In this document: one piece after another, positions 26,435 to 35,234 of the stretch
Layout: each line of letters starts with the position of its first letter
Numbering within the stretch: position 1 is the stretch's first letter
Source of the DNA: Pseudoalteromonas luteoviolacea H33-S
Lineage (GTDB): Bacteria; Pseudomonadota; Gammaproteobacteria; Enterobacterales; Alteromonadaceae
Reading direction: 5' to 3'
DNA: 36,282 bases
Assembly (NCBI RefSeq): GCF_001625695.1
Contig: NZ_AUXY01000109.1
Location: forward strand, 1 to 36,282
Notes under the pieces: model-generated
Database searches by the model: none
Seen by the model: the letters and a program-made list of their open reading frames with translations, nothing else
What the model was told of the DNA's origin: nothing
Made by a program: the position numbers and the translations under genes

Positions 26435-26893
26435 TTAATTTTTATCGAGGTGAGGATTCTTAATCACAAAGCCGCGTTCAGTCCCTGAGATAAAGCCTAC
26501 TTTTTCATATACCCCGTGGGCGGCAGTTCGAGTTTCACCAGACAACAACATGACTTTATAACACCCTTGCTGCCAAGCCAGCTCAACAGCAGCCTCTATG
26601 ACCTTTTCACTCAGTCCTCTGCGCCGAAATTGCGCCCCAGTAATAACATGCTCAATAACGGCAAACGGCCGCACACCATTAGTTAGTGTCGTTACTATCG
26701 CCAGCTGGCAGGTGGATGCTATCTCACCGTCTAATTCAGCAACAATAAAGTGGTTATTTTCATCATGCTCAATGATTTTCCAACCTGATATTAAAGCATC
26801 ATGAGACGCTTCTGGATCATGAGGCCTGAGCTCTTTAAACAGCTTTACTAAACCAGTTAAGTCAGATTGCGTTGCCACGCGGATAATCGCCAT
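26435..26893 (-). CDS. GNAT-family N-acetyltransferase
   Basis: 152 aa from ATG 26893, preferred over the GTG at 26902, which overlaps the ribosome binding site AAGGAG; from ATG the spacing is 8. GNAT features: the opening IIRVATQSDLTGLVKLFKEL, the central strands VIEHVITGAQFRRRGLSEKV with the R-R-x-G-L acetyl-CoA pyrophosphate loop, and the C-terminal GETRTAAHGVYEKVGF. It is cytoplasmic; the acceptor substrate is unknown. It is upstream of the oxygenase-like gene and probably co-transcribed. Confidence 0.92.
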   Translation of the reverse strand: MAIIRVATQSDLTGLVKLFKELRPHDPEASHDALISGWKIIEHDENNHFIVAELDGEIASTCQLAIVTTLTNGVRPFAVIEHVITGAQFRRRGLSEKVIEAAVELAWQQGCYKVMLLSGETRTAAHGVYEKVGFISGTERGFVIKNPHLDKN

Positions 26894-26970
26894 TTTACTC
26901 ACTCCTTTTAAGTCGTCTCAATTGCCTTATTAATCTGCATTTTATAGTGTCATAAGTTGCAAGCGATTGA

Positions 26971-29061
26971 CTACTCTAATACCACTATCTCATTTTTACT
27001 GGACGCCAAGTGTGAAAATAACACATCGCCAGTTTTGGGATTGAAATCTGAGAATATATCGATATTTCTTGGCCCTTCATACAGCACAGTTTTTACTTGA
27101 GTTTGCATATTAACCTGCCAAATTTTGCCATTTCTTGAAGCAGCAAAAATCAGCTCACCTTGCACATCGAGAAGTTGATTTAAACCTAATGTTGCCGTAT
27201 CAATCAGCGAGCTCAAATCAGAACCATGATTCACATAAATGTTGCCATTTTCATTGAGTATATAAAGCTGCTTCTGACTACCAACTCGAGCACTGTTCAC
27301 TTTATTAGCTGTAAACAAGCTATATTCATGGCTACTGTAATCATACAAAACCAGTTTAAACGCGTCATTCACGACCGCTTTTAGTAACACGCGGTTTTCA
27401 CTCAGCGCCTGATAAACGTCAACAATTTCAAACGGGGTCGCAATACTTGTATGCTCCCCATTTAAATCCAATAAATGTAACGAATGTCCCGCTGCGGCAA
27501 TGATTACACTGGCGTTTTGTGACCAAACAAAATCTTGTAAATAGTGGTTTTTAGTAAACTGACTAAGCTGTAAAGGCATGACGTCTGATGCTCGCTCTTT
27601 TGCCGCCAGCCATACTTGCCTCGAACCACTGCGATCAGAGATAAACGCGATATGCTCCCCATTTGATTGCAACTGCGCATTAAACTCGTTTTGAGTACTA
27701 CGCGCAAAGCTTGTTAGTTCAGAGTGATGAATATTGCCAAACCCAAGGTCGTAATCAAACGCCCCCATAGAGGCAACTAAAGTATGGCCATTAGGGTGAA
27801 ACTTGGGTGTATAAATATGCTCGGCCATTGGCAAAGTGTAAGCATGAAACTGCCCATTCATATCAACTTTGTACAAACCGTTATTTGCAGCGGTGATCAG
27901 TGACTCTTCACTCGGATGCCAACTCAGCTGCCAAAACTTAGCGTATTTATGCTGGGGGTTTGGCTCAAGTTCAATGCGATTTTGTGCCTGTGTCTCCATG
28001 TCTATCGTAACCAAGCTAAATCGATTGATGGCATCGCGCTCTGATATCGCAATCTTATTTTGCATATATCCATAATCAAGAAAATAAAGCGTTTTATCTT
28101 CCGGCTTGTAAAGAACGCTTACCTTATTATCTTTTAACGACAAGATACCAACGTGTTCTTCCTCAGATCCTCTATTAATAAATGCAATTTTGTCATCTGC
28201 TATCCATACTGGAGAATCATAATCGTTACCATCACAGGCTAGCAAACGCCGAGATTGCTGCGCTTGTGTTTTCGCCACTGAAAACGACAATGCACGAAGT
28301 TCACTACAGCCGGTCAACTGCTGCGTTTGCTGGCACGCTGCAACACTTGAAAAAACCACTTGCTGACCATCTGGCGACCAACTTGGCGCACCGTAGTAAC
28401 CAACTTCTTTGGTTAATCGGTACTCTCGATTGGTTTTTCGGTCTTTCGCCCATAGTTCATTCTGACAACCACCTAAATGACGTTGAAAAATAATATAGCG
28501 GCCATCGGGTGAAAAGCTGGGTTTGATCTCTCTGTAGTCTGTTGCGGTTAACGCCTCAAGCTTATTGATCCTAAGCACACGCTCTGCGTTATTCATCGGT
28601 GGCATTAACTGCCAAGTAAGTAGACTAACAACAAATAAAATCGCGACTCCCAACCCCCATTTTTTGAACGGAGGTCCAGCTGTGCTTTCTGATAGGGCTT
28701 GTTTGCTTGGACACGCATTCATTAATAAGTCGTTTTTTACGGCTCGTTTAGTCCATTGCACACTTGGTATTAGACTATACCCAATTTTTGGGTGAGTCAT
28801 AATTAAGGCTTGCGTTTTGACATCATCATTGAGTACTTTGCGTAACTGTGCAATACAGCGTTGGATGGCATTTGGGCCAACCACCATGTTTGGCCATATC
28901 TGCGCTAAAAATTGCTCATGTGTGACAACCTCGCCTTGATGCTCTGCCAAAAGAGCCAACACTTGCAAGACTTTTGGCTCGACACTATGTACTTTGCCGT
29001 CAACACGAATTTGAGAGCGGTACATATCTACGTGGAACTCATTAATGTAAAACTCTTTCAA
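26971..29061 (-). CDS. ToxR/CadC-like membrane transcriptional regulator with TolB-type propeller
   Basis: 696 aa. Residues ~1-105 are an OmpR/PhoB-type winged helix (VEPKVLQVLALLAEHQGEVV, AIQRCIAQLRKVLND, IMTHPKIGYSLIP). One transmembrane helix follows at ~133-153 (WGLGVAILFVVSLLTW). The remaining ~540 residues are periplasmic and built of PD40/TolB-like propeller repeats (SFSPDGRYIIFQRH, SWSPDGQQVVFSS, KFHPNGHTLVAS). This is the CadC-like one-component layout in which a periplasmic sensor controls the cytoplasmic DNA-binding domain. It is divergent from the exported MBL-fold gene across a 258-bp gap, so that gene is the obvious candidate target. The signal sensed is unknown. Confidence 0.9.
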   Translation of the reverse strand: MKEFYINEFHVDMYRSQIRVDGKVHSVEPKVLQVLALLAEHQGEVVTHEQFLAQIWPNMVVGPNAIQRCIAQLRKVLNDDVKTQALIMTHPKIGYSLIPSVQWTKRAVKNDLLMNACPSKQALSESTAGPPFKKWGLGVAILFVVSLLTWQLMPPMNNAERVLRINKLEALTATDYREIKPSFSPDGRYIIFQRHLGGCQNELWAKDRKTNREYRLTKEVGYYGAPSWSPDGQQVVFSSVAACQQTQQLTGCSELRALSFSVAKTQAQQSRRLLACDGNDYDSPVWIADDKIAFINRGSEEEHVGILSLKDNKVSVLYKPEDKTLYFLDYGYMQNKIAISERDAINRFSLVTIDMETQAQNRIELEPNPQHKYAKFWQLSWHPSEESLITAANNGLYKVDMNGQFHAYTLPMAEHIYTPKFHPNGHTLVASMGAFDYDLGFGNIHHSELTSFARSTQNEFNAQLQSNGEHIAFISDRSGSRQVWLAAKERASDVMPLQLSQFTKNHYLQDFVWSQNASVIIAAAGHSLHLLDLNGEHTSIATPFEIVDVYQALSENRVLLKAVVNDAFKLVLYDYSSHEYSLFTANKVNSARVGSQKQLYILNENGNIYVNHGSDLSSLIDTATLGLNQLLDVQGELIFAASRNGKIWQVNMQTQVKTVLYEGPRNIDIFSDFNPKTGDVLFSHLASSKNEIVVLE

Positions 29062-29319
29062 AGCAAGGCTCTCTCTAACTCAATCATATCCCTAACCGCT
29101 AGCCAACCTGATCCCAATGCGGCCCAATACCGACCATTTTTTAACACGCTTGTACCTCTATGTCATCATTTTTGCGCCATAAATTCTTAACCGAATAATC
29201 AATAACCCCATGATAAAAATATAAATATTTTTCCACAGCAAAGCATCAGCTTCCCTTCATTGCACTGTTAAACATCATATTGAAAATAGTGGCAACGAGA
29301 TAACATAGAGGACACATCT

Positions 29320-30495
29320 TTGAGAAATACATTCTTCAAACTGGCAATGATGGCATCACTCGTGATCGCACCTTGGGTCAAAGCACATGCTAATTACTCA
29401 CACAAAAAACTAAGCGACAATGTACATATTTTGACAAAACATTGGAAAACCATGAATTTAGGATTTGGCATCGTCGTAGGCAAAGATGGATTGCTATTGA
29501 TCAACAGCATGGTTGCCTATGATGTGAAAAACTTTGAAGCTGAGCTAGAAAAGATATCCCCTTTACCCGTTAAATACGTTATCAACAGTAACTATGATGG
29601 TAACAATACCCAACTAAATAAACACTTTGCAGACAAAGGGGCCACCATTATCTCGCACAAAGCGTTGAAATATCGCGATGTTTACACCCAAATGCTCATT
29701 GGAGATGAGTTTAGTATGTATTTTGGCGGGCAAAATATACGGACGATCAAAAGTGAGGGGCATTCGTATGGCCAGATAAATATTCTCTTAGAAGATGCTA
29801 ACGTTTTGTTTACCGCGGATAGTTTTAGGCATGATTGGCTCACTTATTTGGGCCCTAAAGGTTTAACGGGTCACATAAATGGCCTGCAAAAAACGCTCAG
29901 CTTCATCGACGAAAACACGGTGATCGTTCCCGGTGGCACCTATAAAAACGAGCTGCTTTTTAACAAAATACATATTGTTGAGCAAATACAGCACAGTCAT
30001 GCCCTCAAAAGCTTAGTGACCAAGTTAGTAAATCAAGGATTAAATCCAGAGAAAATCGCGCAACACGAGCAAATTACTTCGTTCTTCAAGCTGCACTTTC
30101 CTAACCGAACATTTAACCCGATCCATCGAATTCGTGCCATCACAAACTTTATACAAGCGGCTCCGTACGAGCTGAATAAACAAGACAAAAGTGCCTTACT
30201 TGGCTTTTACAAAACCCAGCAAGGACACATGTTTGAGCTCATTCTTCAAGGAGAGATCATAATTGCAAGAAGTGAAAATCATTTTATTTTCAGCCTCAAA
30301 GCAATATCACAAAACACACTCAGGTTATTAGATGGTGAGGAAGGCGAAACATTTCAAATCGTGCGTAATGAAATGGGAAAGATCACCGCCATAAAACCCG
30401 ATCTAAACTATAGCTGGAAAACTAAGTATATCGGCGAGCAAGCTTGGATTAAGATAGACAAACAGCGCATTGAACATGTTAAAACACCGCGCTAG
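29320..30495 (+). CDS. Exported metallo-beta-lactamase-fold protein with degenerate zinc site
   Basis: 391 aa from TTG 29320 (AGAGGA ribosome binding site 7 bases before). Signal peptide: MRNTFFKLAMMASLVIAPWVKAHA. The MBL fold is recognisable (FGIVVGKDGLLLINSM, VKYVIN, KGATIISH, EGHSYGQINILL, VLFTADSF, VIVPGGTY). The canonical H-x-H-x-D-H is N-S-N-Y-D-G: both first His are Asn and the fourth ligand is Gly; the strand Asp (LIDT) is LINS, and the last ligand region PGHG is PGGT. Only the Asp, one His (GH) and one Asp (FTAD) remain. It probably cannot hold two zinc ions; it may be a binding protein or use another chemistry. The C-terminal ~110 residues form a lipocalin-like extension (FELILQGEIIIAR). 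Confidence 0.85.
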   Translation: MRNTFFKLAMMASLVIAPWVKAHANYSHKKLSDNVHILTKHWKTMNLGFGIVVGKDGLLLINSMVAYDVKNFEAELEKISPLPVKYVINSNYDGNNTQLNKHFADKGATIISHKALKYRDVYTQMLIGDEFSMYFGGQNIRTIKSEGHSYGQINILLEDANVLFTADSFRHDWLTYLGPKGLTGHINGLQKTLSFIDENTVIVPGGTYKNELLFNKIHIVEQIQHSHALKSLVTKLVNQGLNPEKIAQHEQITSFFKLHFPNRTFNPIHRIRAITNFIQAAPYELNKQDKSALLGFYKTQQGHMFELILQGEIIIARSENHFIFSLKAISQNTLRLLDGEEGETFQIVRNEMGKITAIKPDLNYSWKTKYIGEQAWIKIDKQRIEHVKTPR

Positions 30496-30512
30496 GTAAT
30501 GCATCTGTGCTT

Positions 30513-30548
30513 AAAAGATAGTGGTCGACACTTTACCTCTATCTTTTT
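30513..30548. terminator. Bidirectional intrinsic terminator
   Basis: AAAAGATAG / CTATCTTTT, 9-bp perfect stem with a 17-nt loop that contains GTCGAC, followed by T residues. It lies between the convergent MBL-fold (ends 30495) and VOC (ends 30583) genes. Confidence 0.8.
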
Positions 30549-30582
30549 CAATGACCGCAGTACAGTTAACACTTCAGGCTCA

Positions 30583-30972
30583 TCAAGCCTTCACCTCATA
30601 TAACTCCAATGGTAGCCCATCAGGGTCTTGGAAAAAGGTAAAGCGCTGATGTGTATATTCATCCACTCTAACCGGCTCAGTTGCAACATTATGTGCGTGT
30701 AAATGCGCAATCACAGCATCTATGTCTTCAACTTGAAATGCCAAATGGCGCAGCCCTGCGGCTTCAGGTCGACTTGGGCGTTTGGGTGGGTGAGGAAATG
30801 AAAACAGCTCTATTTGACGGCCATCGGGTAATGCTAGATCTAACTTATACGACTGCCTTTGCGCACGATAGTTTTCCGCAAGTACTTTGCAACCTAGTAC
30901 CTCTGTGTAAAAAGCCTTAGAAACTGCATAATCAGTGCAAATAATTGCTATATGATGAATACCCTTAAGCAT
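30583..30972 (-). CDS. gloA2: VOC-family protein, glyoxalase I-like (YaeR/GloA2 type)
   Basis: 129 aa, matching the short single-module vicinal-oxygen-chelate proteins YaeR/GloA2. Two beta-alpha-beta-beta-beta units: GIHHIAIICTDYAVSKAFYTEVLG and RHLAFQVEDIDAVIAHL. The four metal ligands are present: His7, Glu55 (QIELFSFP), His76 (LRHLAF) and Glu123 (PLELYE). The DPDGLPLELYE ending is characteristic. It is cytoplasmic. The reaction may be methylglyoxal-glutathione isomerisation or another VOC chemistry; E. coli YaeR is itself not well defined. It is monocistronic. Confidence 0.88.
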   Translation of the reverse strand: MLKGIHHIAIICTDYAVSKAFYTEVLGCKVLAENYRAQRQSYKLDLALPDGRQIELFSFPHPPKRPSRPEAAGLRHLAFQVEDIDAVIAHLHAHNVATEPVRVDEYTHQRFTFFQDPDGLPLELYEVKA

Positions 30973-31529
30973 ACTTAACCACCACTAAAATTTAATATTC
31001 GTCATAACGGGGTAACAACAGACTAGGTTACGCCTAACAAGAAAGTTGTTCTAGATTATAAATGAGTTAAGCATTACTTTCAGGTAAAAGTACATATGGG
31101 AATAATCGCGCTACTTAAATAAACCCAAAAACTAACTCCAACATCTGCCCTCCTCGCCGTCTACAACCACGTATTCAATCATGATAAAAAAGCTAAAAAC
31201 CAATCAAAGTACATTTAAGATCAGCCATACCGATAAATATATTAATAAAAAAACAGCTAAAATCATGACATACCATAGAATTAAAACATTTTAAAAAATA
31301 GAAAAGTAAAAACGGTAATATATTGATAAGGTGAGATATAAAATCAAAAAGCCATTTAAAAAGTGATAAATTATCGCTCTTAAAAAAGCACATTTTTAAT
31401 CAAAAAACTCCAAATTAATAGAAAATAACATTTTACACCCCCATCAATATATGTAACAAAATAAATCAAAAAGGAGACCTGTTTAACCTGAAATATTTAC
31501 ACTACCCGCTCACAATTGAAGGAGATAAA
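30973..31529. other. AT-rich intergenic region, 557 bp
   Basis: Divergent region between the VOC and M14 carboxypeptidase genes with very high A+T content, especially 31180-31470. It holds a 66-codon minus-strand frame (31193-31393) of hydrophobic/Phe-rich sequence, which has no ribosome binding site and looks like AT-driven chance. The carboxypeptidase promoter should be here; a second ribosome-binding-like AAAAAGGAG at 31468-31476 has no start codon at proper spacing. Nothing else can be supported. Confidence 0.5.
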
Positions 31530-33752
31530 ATGTTAAAAAAACTAATAACAACAAGCATGTTGCTAGCTCTTGGCTCAGTGACACTCCCCTTACATGCGCA
31601 CACTAGTTCAACAGACAGTGTCAGCTCATCGCAACACATGTATAAAGACTATTCTGTCTATTTTGCCAATGAAGAGCAGAGGATTGAATATGCGAGAAAG
31701 TACCATGGGCAAATTGTCGATACCTTGCACAATGCGCTTATTGTTTCGCTCAGCGATAAAGAGTTTTTATCCGCTCGTTCCTCTGGCGACATCATTTTAG
31801 AACACACGCCACCTCAACCGATAAACCGTGCAGCAAATGCATTGGTTAAAGCAAGTCAAAATACACCAACTCCGGCCCAAGTATCTGGAATACCTAATTT
31901 TCCATGTTATCCAACGCTTGAAGAAACATATGAACTTGCCGAACAGCTCGCCGCAAAATATCCAAACTTTGTCGAGTTAAAGCGTATTGGGCAGTCATGG
32001 AAAAAAGAACAGGGTCTTGGCGGCCACGACCTCACAGTGCTGGTGATAAAAAATAAAAAAAGAAACAAAGATAAAAAACTCCCCACTATGTATATGCAAG
32101 GCGCTCTGCATGCCAGAGAATATACAGCAGGTGCAACAACCATCAAGTTTGCACAGCACCTGTTAGAAAATAGACGCACGAACCCTGATATCAAGTGGAT
32201 TTTAAACCAGAGAGAAATTCATATTTTACTAATAGCCAACCCTGACGGTCGAAAATATGCAGAGCTTGGTAAGTTATGGCGAAAGAACACCAACACCGCC
32301 TATTGCGCCACGAACGAAGAGCAAATCGGTGCAGACTTGAATCGTAATTTCGACTTTGGCTGGAACTCAACACCCTATTCCTCAGATGAACAATGCTCTA
32401 ATACATACCAAGGCCCAGTAGCGGCATCAGAACCAGAGACACAAGTTATACAAAGCTACATCAACAGTATTTTTGAAGATAATCGCGGAGAGCTAGACAC
32501 AGACGCAGCGCCGCTGGATACCGCAGGGCTATTTATTGATATCCATAGTCATGGCGGTATGATCATGTGGCCATGGTCACACTTACGTACTCCTCCACCC
32601 AATTCAACGGGTTTATCCATGTTAGGACATCGACTGGCTGCCTATAATGGCTATGCGGCGTTTCAGGTAGGCAATCGCTTTCATGTTAGCGGTTCTGCCG
32701 ACGGCTATGCCTATGGCCAATTAGGTGTTGCATCTTTTACCTATGAACTGGGAAGAGAGTTTTTTGAGCACTGTGGCAATTTTGAAGGTGAGATCTTCCC
32801 AAACACATTAAAGTCCCTGATTTACGCAGCAAAAGTTGCAAAAGCCCCTTACAAAATATCAGGCGGCCCTCAGATACTTGATTATAAATTAGAAGGAGCC
32901 GGCAATGTGGCAATACCACCAGGTACCCCCATCAATTTAACCGCAGGCATTTATGATGACTTCTTTGGTAGACAAACTTATACACCATTACCACCAAGCC
33001 AAGCGATCAAAAAAGTTAAACTGATAATTAAAAAGCAAGGTGAAGGCATTGTACAAAGGCTTAAACTCCCTGCAGCCGACGGCATTTATGACTCACCGCA
33101 AGAACAGTTAAACTACGCACTCGATACAAGTGACTGGGATGATGGTCGTTACACTTTAATACTTAAAGCTCAAGATGTTACCGGTCAATGGGGCGTTAAA
33201 TATGCGAAATACTTGACGATTGATGATGATGCAAGTACACAAAATCAAGCGCCAGTTGCCGATTTTACCCCGACTTGCACTTATGGTACTTGCCAATTTG
33301 ACGCATCAAAAAGCACGGATGATAAACCAGGCTTAAAGTACCGTTGGTTTATTGGATCTGAAACATACCGCCAAGAGTACTCAGGTGAAAAGATAGAATA
33401 TGTTCATGAAATGGCAGGCACTTATTACGTCACGCTGGTGGTAGAAGATGCCAATGATATCTCAGCAGTAAAACATGCCGTATTCGACTTGGATGGTAAA
33501 TATCTACCAATTGCCAACTTCACCTATCAGTGCAGCAATCTCACATGTGAGTTTGACTCATCCAGTTCAACTGATCCTGATGGACAAATAACCGAAAGAC
33601 TATGGAACTTTGGCGTCGATGGCCTCTACCTGCCGGGTAATGTGAAGGAAACTTTTACCTTCCCAGTAGCTGGGGAATACAGAGTGGCATTTGTAGCCTA
33701 TGACAATGACGGGCTCTACCATGAAACCTTTCAATTCATCACCGTAAACTAA
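31530..33752 (+). CDS. Secreted M14 zinc carboxypeptidase with two PKD-like domains
   Basis: 740 aa. Signal peptide MLKKLITTSMLLALGSVTLPLHAHA-like (residues 1-~24). Propeptide-like region to ~120. M14 catalytic domain ~127-440: zinc ligands His194 and Glu197 in ALHAREYT and His339 in IDIHSHG, substrate-binding Arg272 in DLNRNF, and catalytic Glu406 in FTYELGRE. A beta-rich linker follows, then two PKD-like domains (~575-655 and ~660-740; PVADFTPTC and PIANFTYQC starts with paired cysteines). The enzyme removes C-terminal residues; the PKD domains likely bind protein or polymer. GAAGGAG precedes ATG 31530. It is monocistronic with a strong hairpin after the stop. Confidence 0.92.
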   Translation: MLKKLITTSMLLALGSVTLPLHAHTSSTDSVSSSQHMYKDYSVYFANEEQRIEYARKYHGQIVDTLHNALIVSLSDKEFLSARSSGDIILEHTPPQPINRAANALVKASQNTPTPAQVSGIPNFPCYPTLEETYELAEQLAAKYPNFVELKRIGQSWKKEQGLGGHDLTVLVIKNKKRNKDKKLPTMYMQGALHAREYTAGATTIKFAQHLLENRRTNPDIKWILNQREIHILLIANPDGRKYAELGKLWRKNTNTAYCATNEEQIGADLNRNFDFGWNSTPYSSDEQCSNTYQGPVAASEPETQVIQSYINSIFEDNRGELDTDAAPLDTAGLFIDIHSHGGMIMWPWSHLRTPPPNSTGLSMLGHRLAAYNGYAAFQVGNRFHVSGSADGYAYGQLGVASFTYELGREFFEHCGNFEGEIFPNTLKSLIYAAKVAKAPYKISGGPQILDYKLEGAGNVAIPPGTPINLTAGIYDDFFGRQTYTPLPPSQAIKKVKLIIKKQGEGIVQRLKLPAADGIYDSPQEQLNYALDTSDWDDGRYTLILKAQDVTGQWGVKYAKYLTIDDDASTQNQAPVADFTPTCTYGTCQFDASKSTDDKPGLKYRWFIGSETYRQEYSGEKIEYVHEMAGTYYVTLVVEDANDISAVKHAVFDLDGKYLPIANFTYQCSNLTCEFDSSSSTDPDGQITERLWNFGVDGLYLPGNVKETFTFPVAGEYRVAFVAYDNDGLYHETFQFITVN

Positions 33753-33760
33753 AACAACGA

Positions 33761-33795
33761 TATAATGCTCAGCAGCATAGGTGCTGAGCATTATA
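33761..33795. terminator. Strong hairpin between convergent genes
   Basis: TATAATGCTCAGCA / TGCTGAGCATTATA, perfect 14-bp stem with a 7-nt loop, 9 bases after the carboxypeptidase stop and 11 bases beyond the stop of the convergent DJ-1-like gene. It likely terminates both; the outer A-T pairs act as the T-run. Confidence 0.8.
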
Positions 33796-33805
33796 ATATC
33801 GGTCA

Positions 33806-34552
33806 TTACTTAGCCAACATCATTTCTTTAGCCACAATTGCAGCGGAATACATAAACATCGTAGAGACAATACGCTCATCTTTAATCACTGCTTTTTTAT
33901 CTTTCATCGTGTTTTTGTTTTGCGCAATCGCACCATTTTTATTTAATTGCTCTTCAACTAAGAATGGCAATAAGGTCCCTTGCTTTGCCCAGCTTTTACG
34001 TCGCTCAGTCGAATTTGGAAAGCCCGCGACTTTTTTACCTTTAATCATAAACTCACCTGAAGACAACTTTACATTTGAAAATGCACCAGCGCCATGTCCC
34101 GCTGAACCAACAATGCCACCCGCCTCATAAATATCGGCGATGATTTTTTGCAAATCTTTATTGCTTGCTACGTCAAATAATGGGCCGTAGCCACCACCTA
34201 TATACACACCCCAATATTGGCTTGGGTCAATTTGAGATGGACTCAAAGTATTATTGGTTTTTTCAGTAAAGCCTTCATATTTCATGGTATAGGCACTGAT
34301 ACCGTAGGCTTCCATTTGAAACTCGACTTTACCGCCTTTTGGTGAGACAAAATCAACATCAACTCCATGACTTACAAAAACATGATATGGCGGTGCCACT
34401 TCCCATAAATTGTTTCTTGCATCGCTTTTATCTGGATCTCCCATATGTACCAAATTAGACGTGATAATCAGTACTTTTTTTCTATCGTCAGCCAACAAAT
34501 CAAAAGATAGTAAACCACACAATAACAACAGTAGAGAAAATAAATACTTCAT
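33806..34552 (-). CDS. Exported DJ-1/PfpI-like protein lacking the nucleophilic cysteine
   Basis: 248 aa with a clear signal peptide (MKYLFSLLLLLCGLLSFDLLA). The mature part has the DJ-1/PfpI layout: KKVLIITSNLVHMGD, conserved Glu51 in LWEVAPPYHVF, VDFVSPKGGKV, YIGGGYGPLFDV. The nucleophile elbow is GSAGHGAGAF, where the normal Ala-Cys-His-Gly is Ala-Gly-His-Gly: Gly152 replaces Cys while His153 stays. It is therefore unlikely to act as a cysteine glyoxalase or deglycase and may be a periplasmic binding or chaperone-type paralogue. The cytoplasmic paralogue at 23131 keeps the Cys. Monocistronic; convergent with the carboxypeptidase. Confidence 0.85.
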   Translation of the reverse strand: MKYLFSLLLLLCGLLSFDLLADDRKKVLIITSNLVHMGDPDKSDARNNLWEVAPPYHVFVSHGVDVDFVSPKGGKVEFQMEAYGISAYTMKYEGFTEKTNNTLSPSQIDPSQYWGVYIGGGYGPLFDVASNKDLQKIIADIYEAGGIVGSAGHGAGAFSNVKLSSGEFMIKGKKVAGFPNSTERRKSWAKQGTLLPFLVEEQLNKNGAIAQNKNTMKDKKAVIKDERIVSTMFMYSAAIVAKEMMLAK

Positions 34553-34766
34553 TTTTATCCTTATTATTTTTTAACTACATTAAGCTTTGACGCTAATAAA
34601 AACGAAAAGGTTTAAATATAAATAACAAAATTTCAAAATAAATTTTAATCCACATTGTCAGCAGTAAACTGGTAGAGCAAGAACACTATTGACTTACTTT
34701 TTTTATACATATTAACTTGTACTTGGGTTCTACCCTACTTGTGTTCAAAAATTAAAAGGAAAATTA

Positions 34767-35009
34767 ATGAATAGAAAAATACTATTGTCGTTATTTAGCG
34801 CTTCTATGTTAATCAGCGCAAACGTGAGTGCCTATGATCACAATGATCCTAATTTTCGCTACTACCTTGTAACCTGCTTAGATAAAACAACCCATACAAA
34901 ACTGTGGTTCGATATCTCAAGGTACTGGGAAAATGCATGGGTGCCTAGATGCCGTGCTGAAAACGGTTACTTGGACGTTGAAAAAGTATATTGGCAAGTA
35001 GAACGTTAA
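34767..35009 (+). CDS. Small exported two-cysteine protein, unknown function
   Basis: 80 aa with AAAAGGAAAA ribosome binding site before ATG 34767. Signal peptide MNRKILLSLFSASMLISANVSA, cleavage likely before Tyr. The mature ~58 residues are aromatic-rich (many Tyr and Trp) with two cysteines spaced C-x24-C followed by Arg (VTC...PRCRAENG), suggesting a single disulfide. The same cysteine spacing and a small exported format occur in the protein at 771. No family recognised. It borders a region of transposon relics. Confidence 0.75.
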   Translation: MNRKILLSLFSASMLISANVSAYDHNDPNFRYYLVTCLDKTTHTKLWFDISRYWENAWVPRCRAENGYLDVEKVYWQVER

Positions 35010-35018
35010 AGCAAAAAT

Positions 35019-35071
35019 GAGTGCAAACCTAGCTCAATTAAATATCAATTGATTCACCAACGTTTGCACTC
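35019..35071. terminator. Long-loop hairpin after the small exported gene
   Basis: GAGTGCAAAC / GTTTGCACTC, perfect 10-bp arms around a 33-nt loop that itself can form TCAATT / AATTGA. It starts 10 bases after the stop codon. No clear T-run, so it is a putative terminator or mRNA-stabilising structure. Confidence 0.5.
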
Positions 35072-35114
35072 TTAATGCCTGAACTCACCTTAAAAATGAG
35101 ACACTTTGAAAATA

Positions 35115-35234
35115 TCAAAGAGCCATTACTAATTCCTTAAAAAGAACAGGTGTTAACCTAGGCCCTAAACACTTTATAGTACAACTGCTAACTCTGTAAT
35201 AAGCACATTGAATGTATTCAAATACCGTCTTTCG
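35115..35234 (-). pseudogene. Relic of IS3-family transposase OrfB C-terminus
   Basis: The minus-strand frame reads KTVFEYIQCAYYRV then LTPVLFKEL before a stop at 35115. This resembles the end of IS3-group OrfB transposases (form TVFxYIxCxYNRxRRHS...LSPxxFE), but the intervening basic stretch is altered and nothing recognisable lies upstream in frame. It is a decayed C-terminal fragment without its catalytic part. Assignment by eye only. Confidence 0.5.

Noticed and set aside
31193..31393. 66-codon Phe/Leu-rich minus-strand frame in the AT-rich gap
   Set aside because: No ribosome binding site; composition follows the extreme A+T content, giving Phe, Leu and Ile codons by chance.
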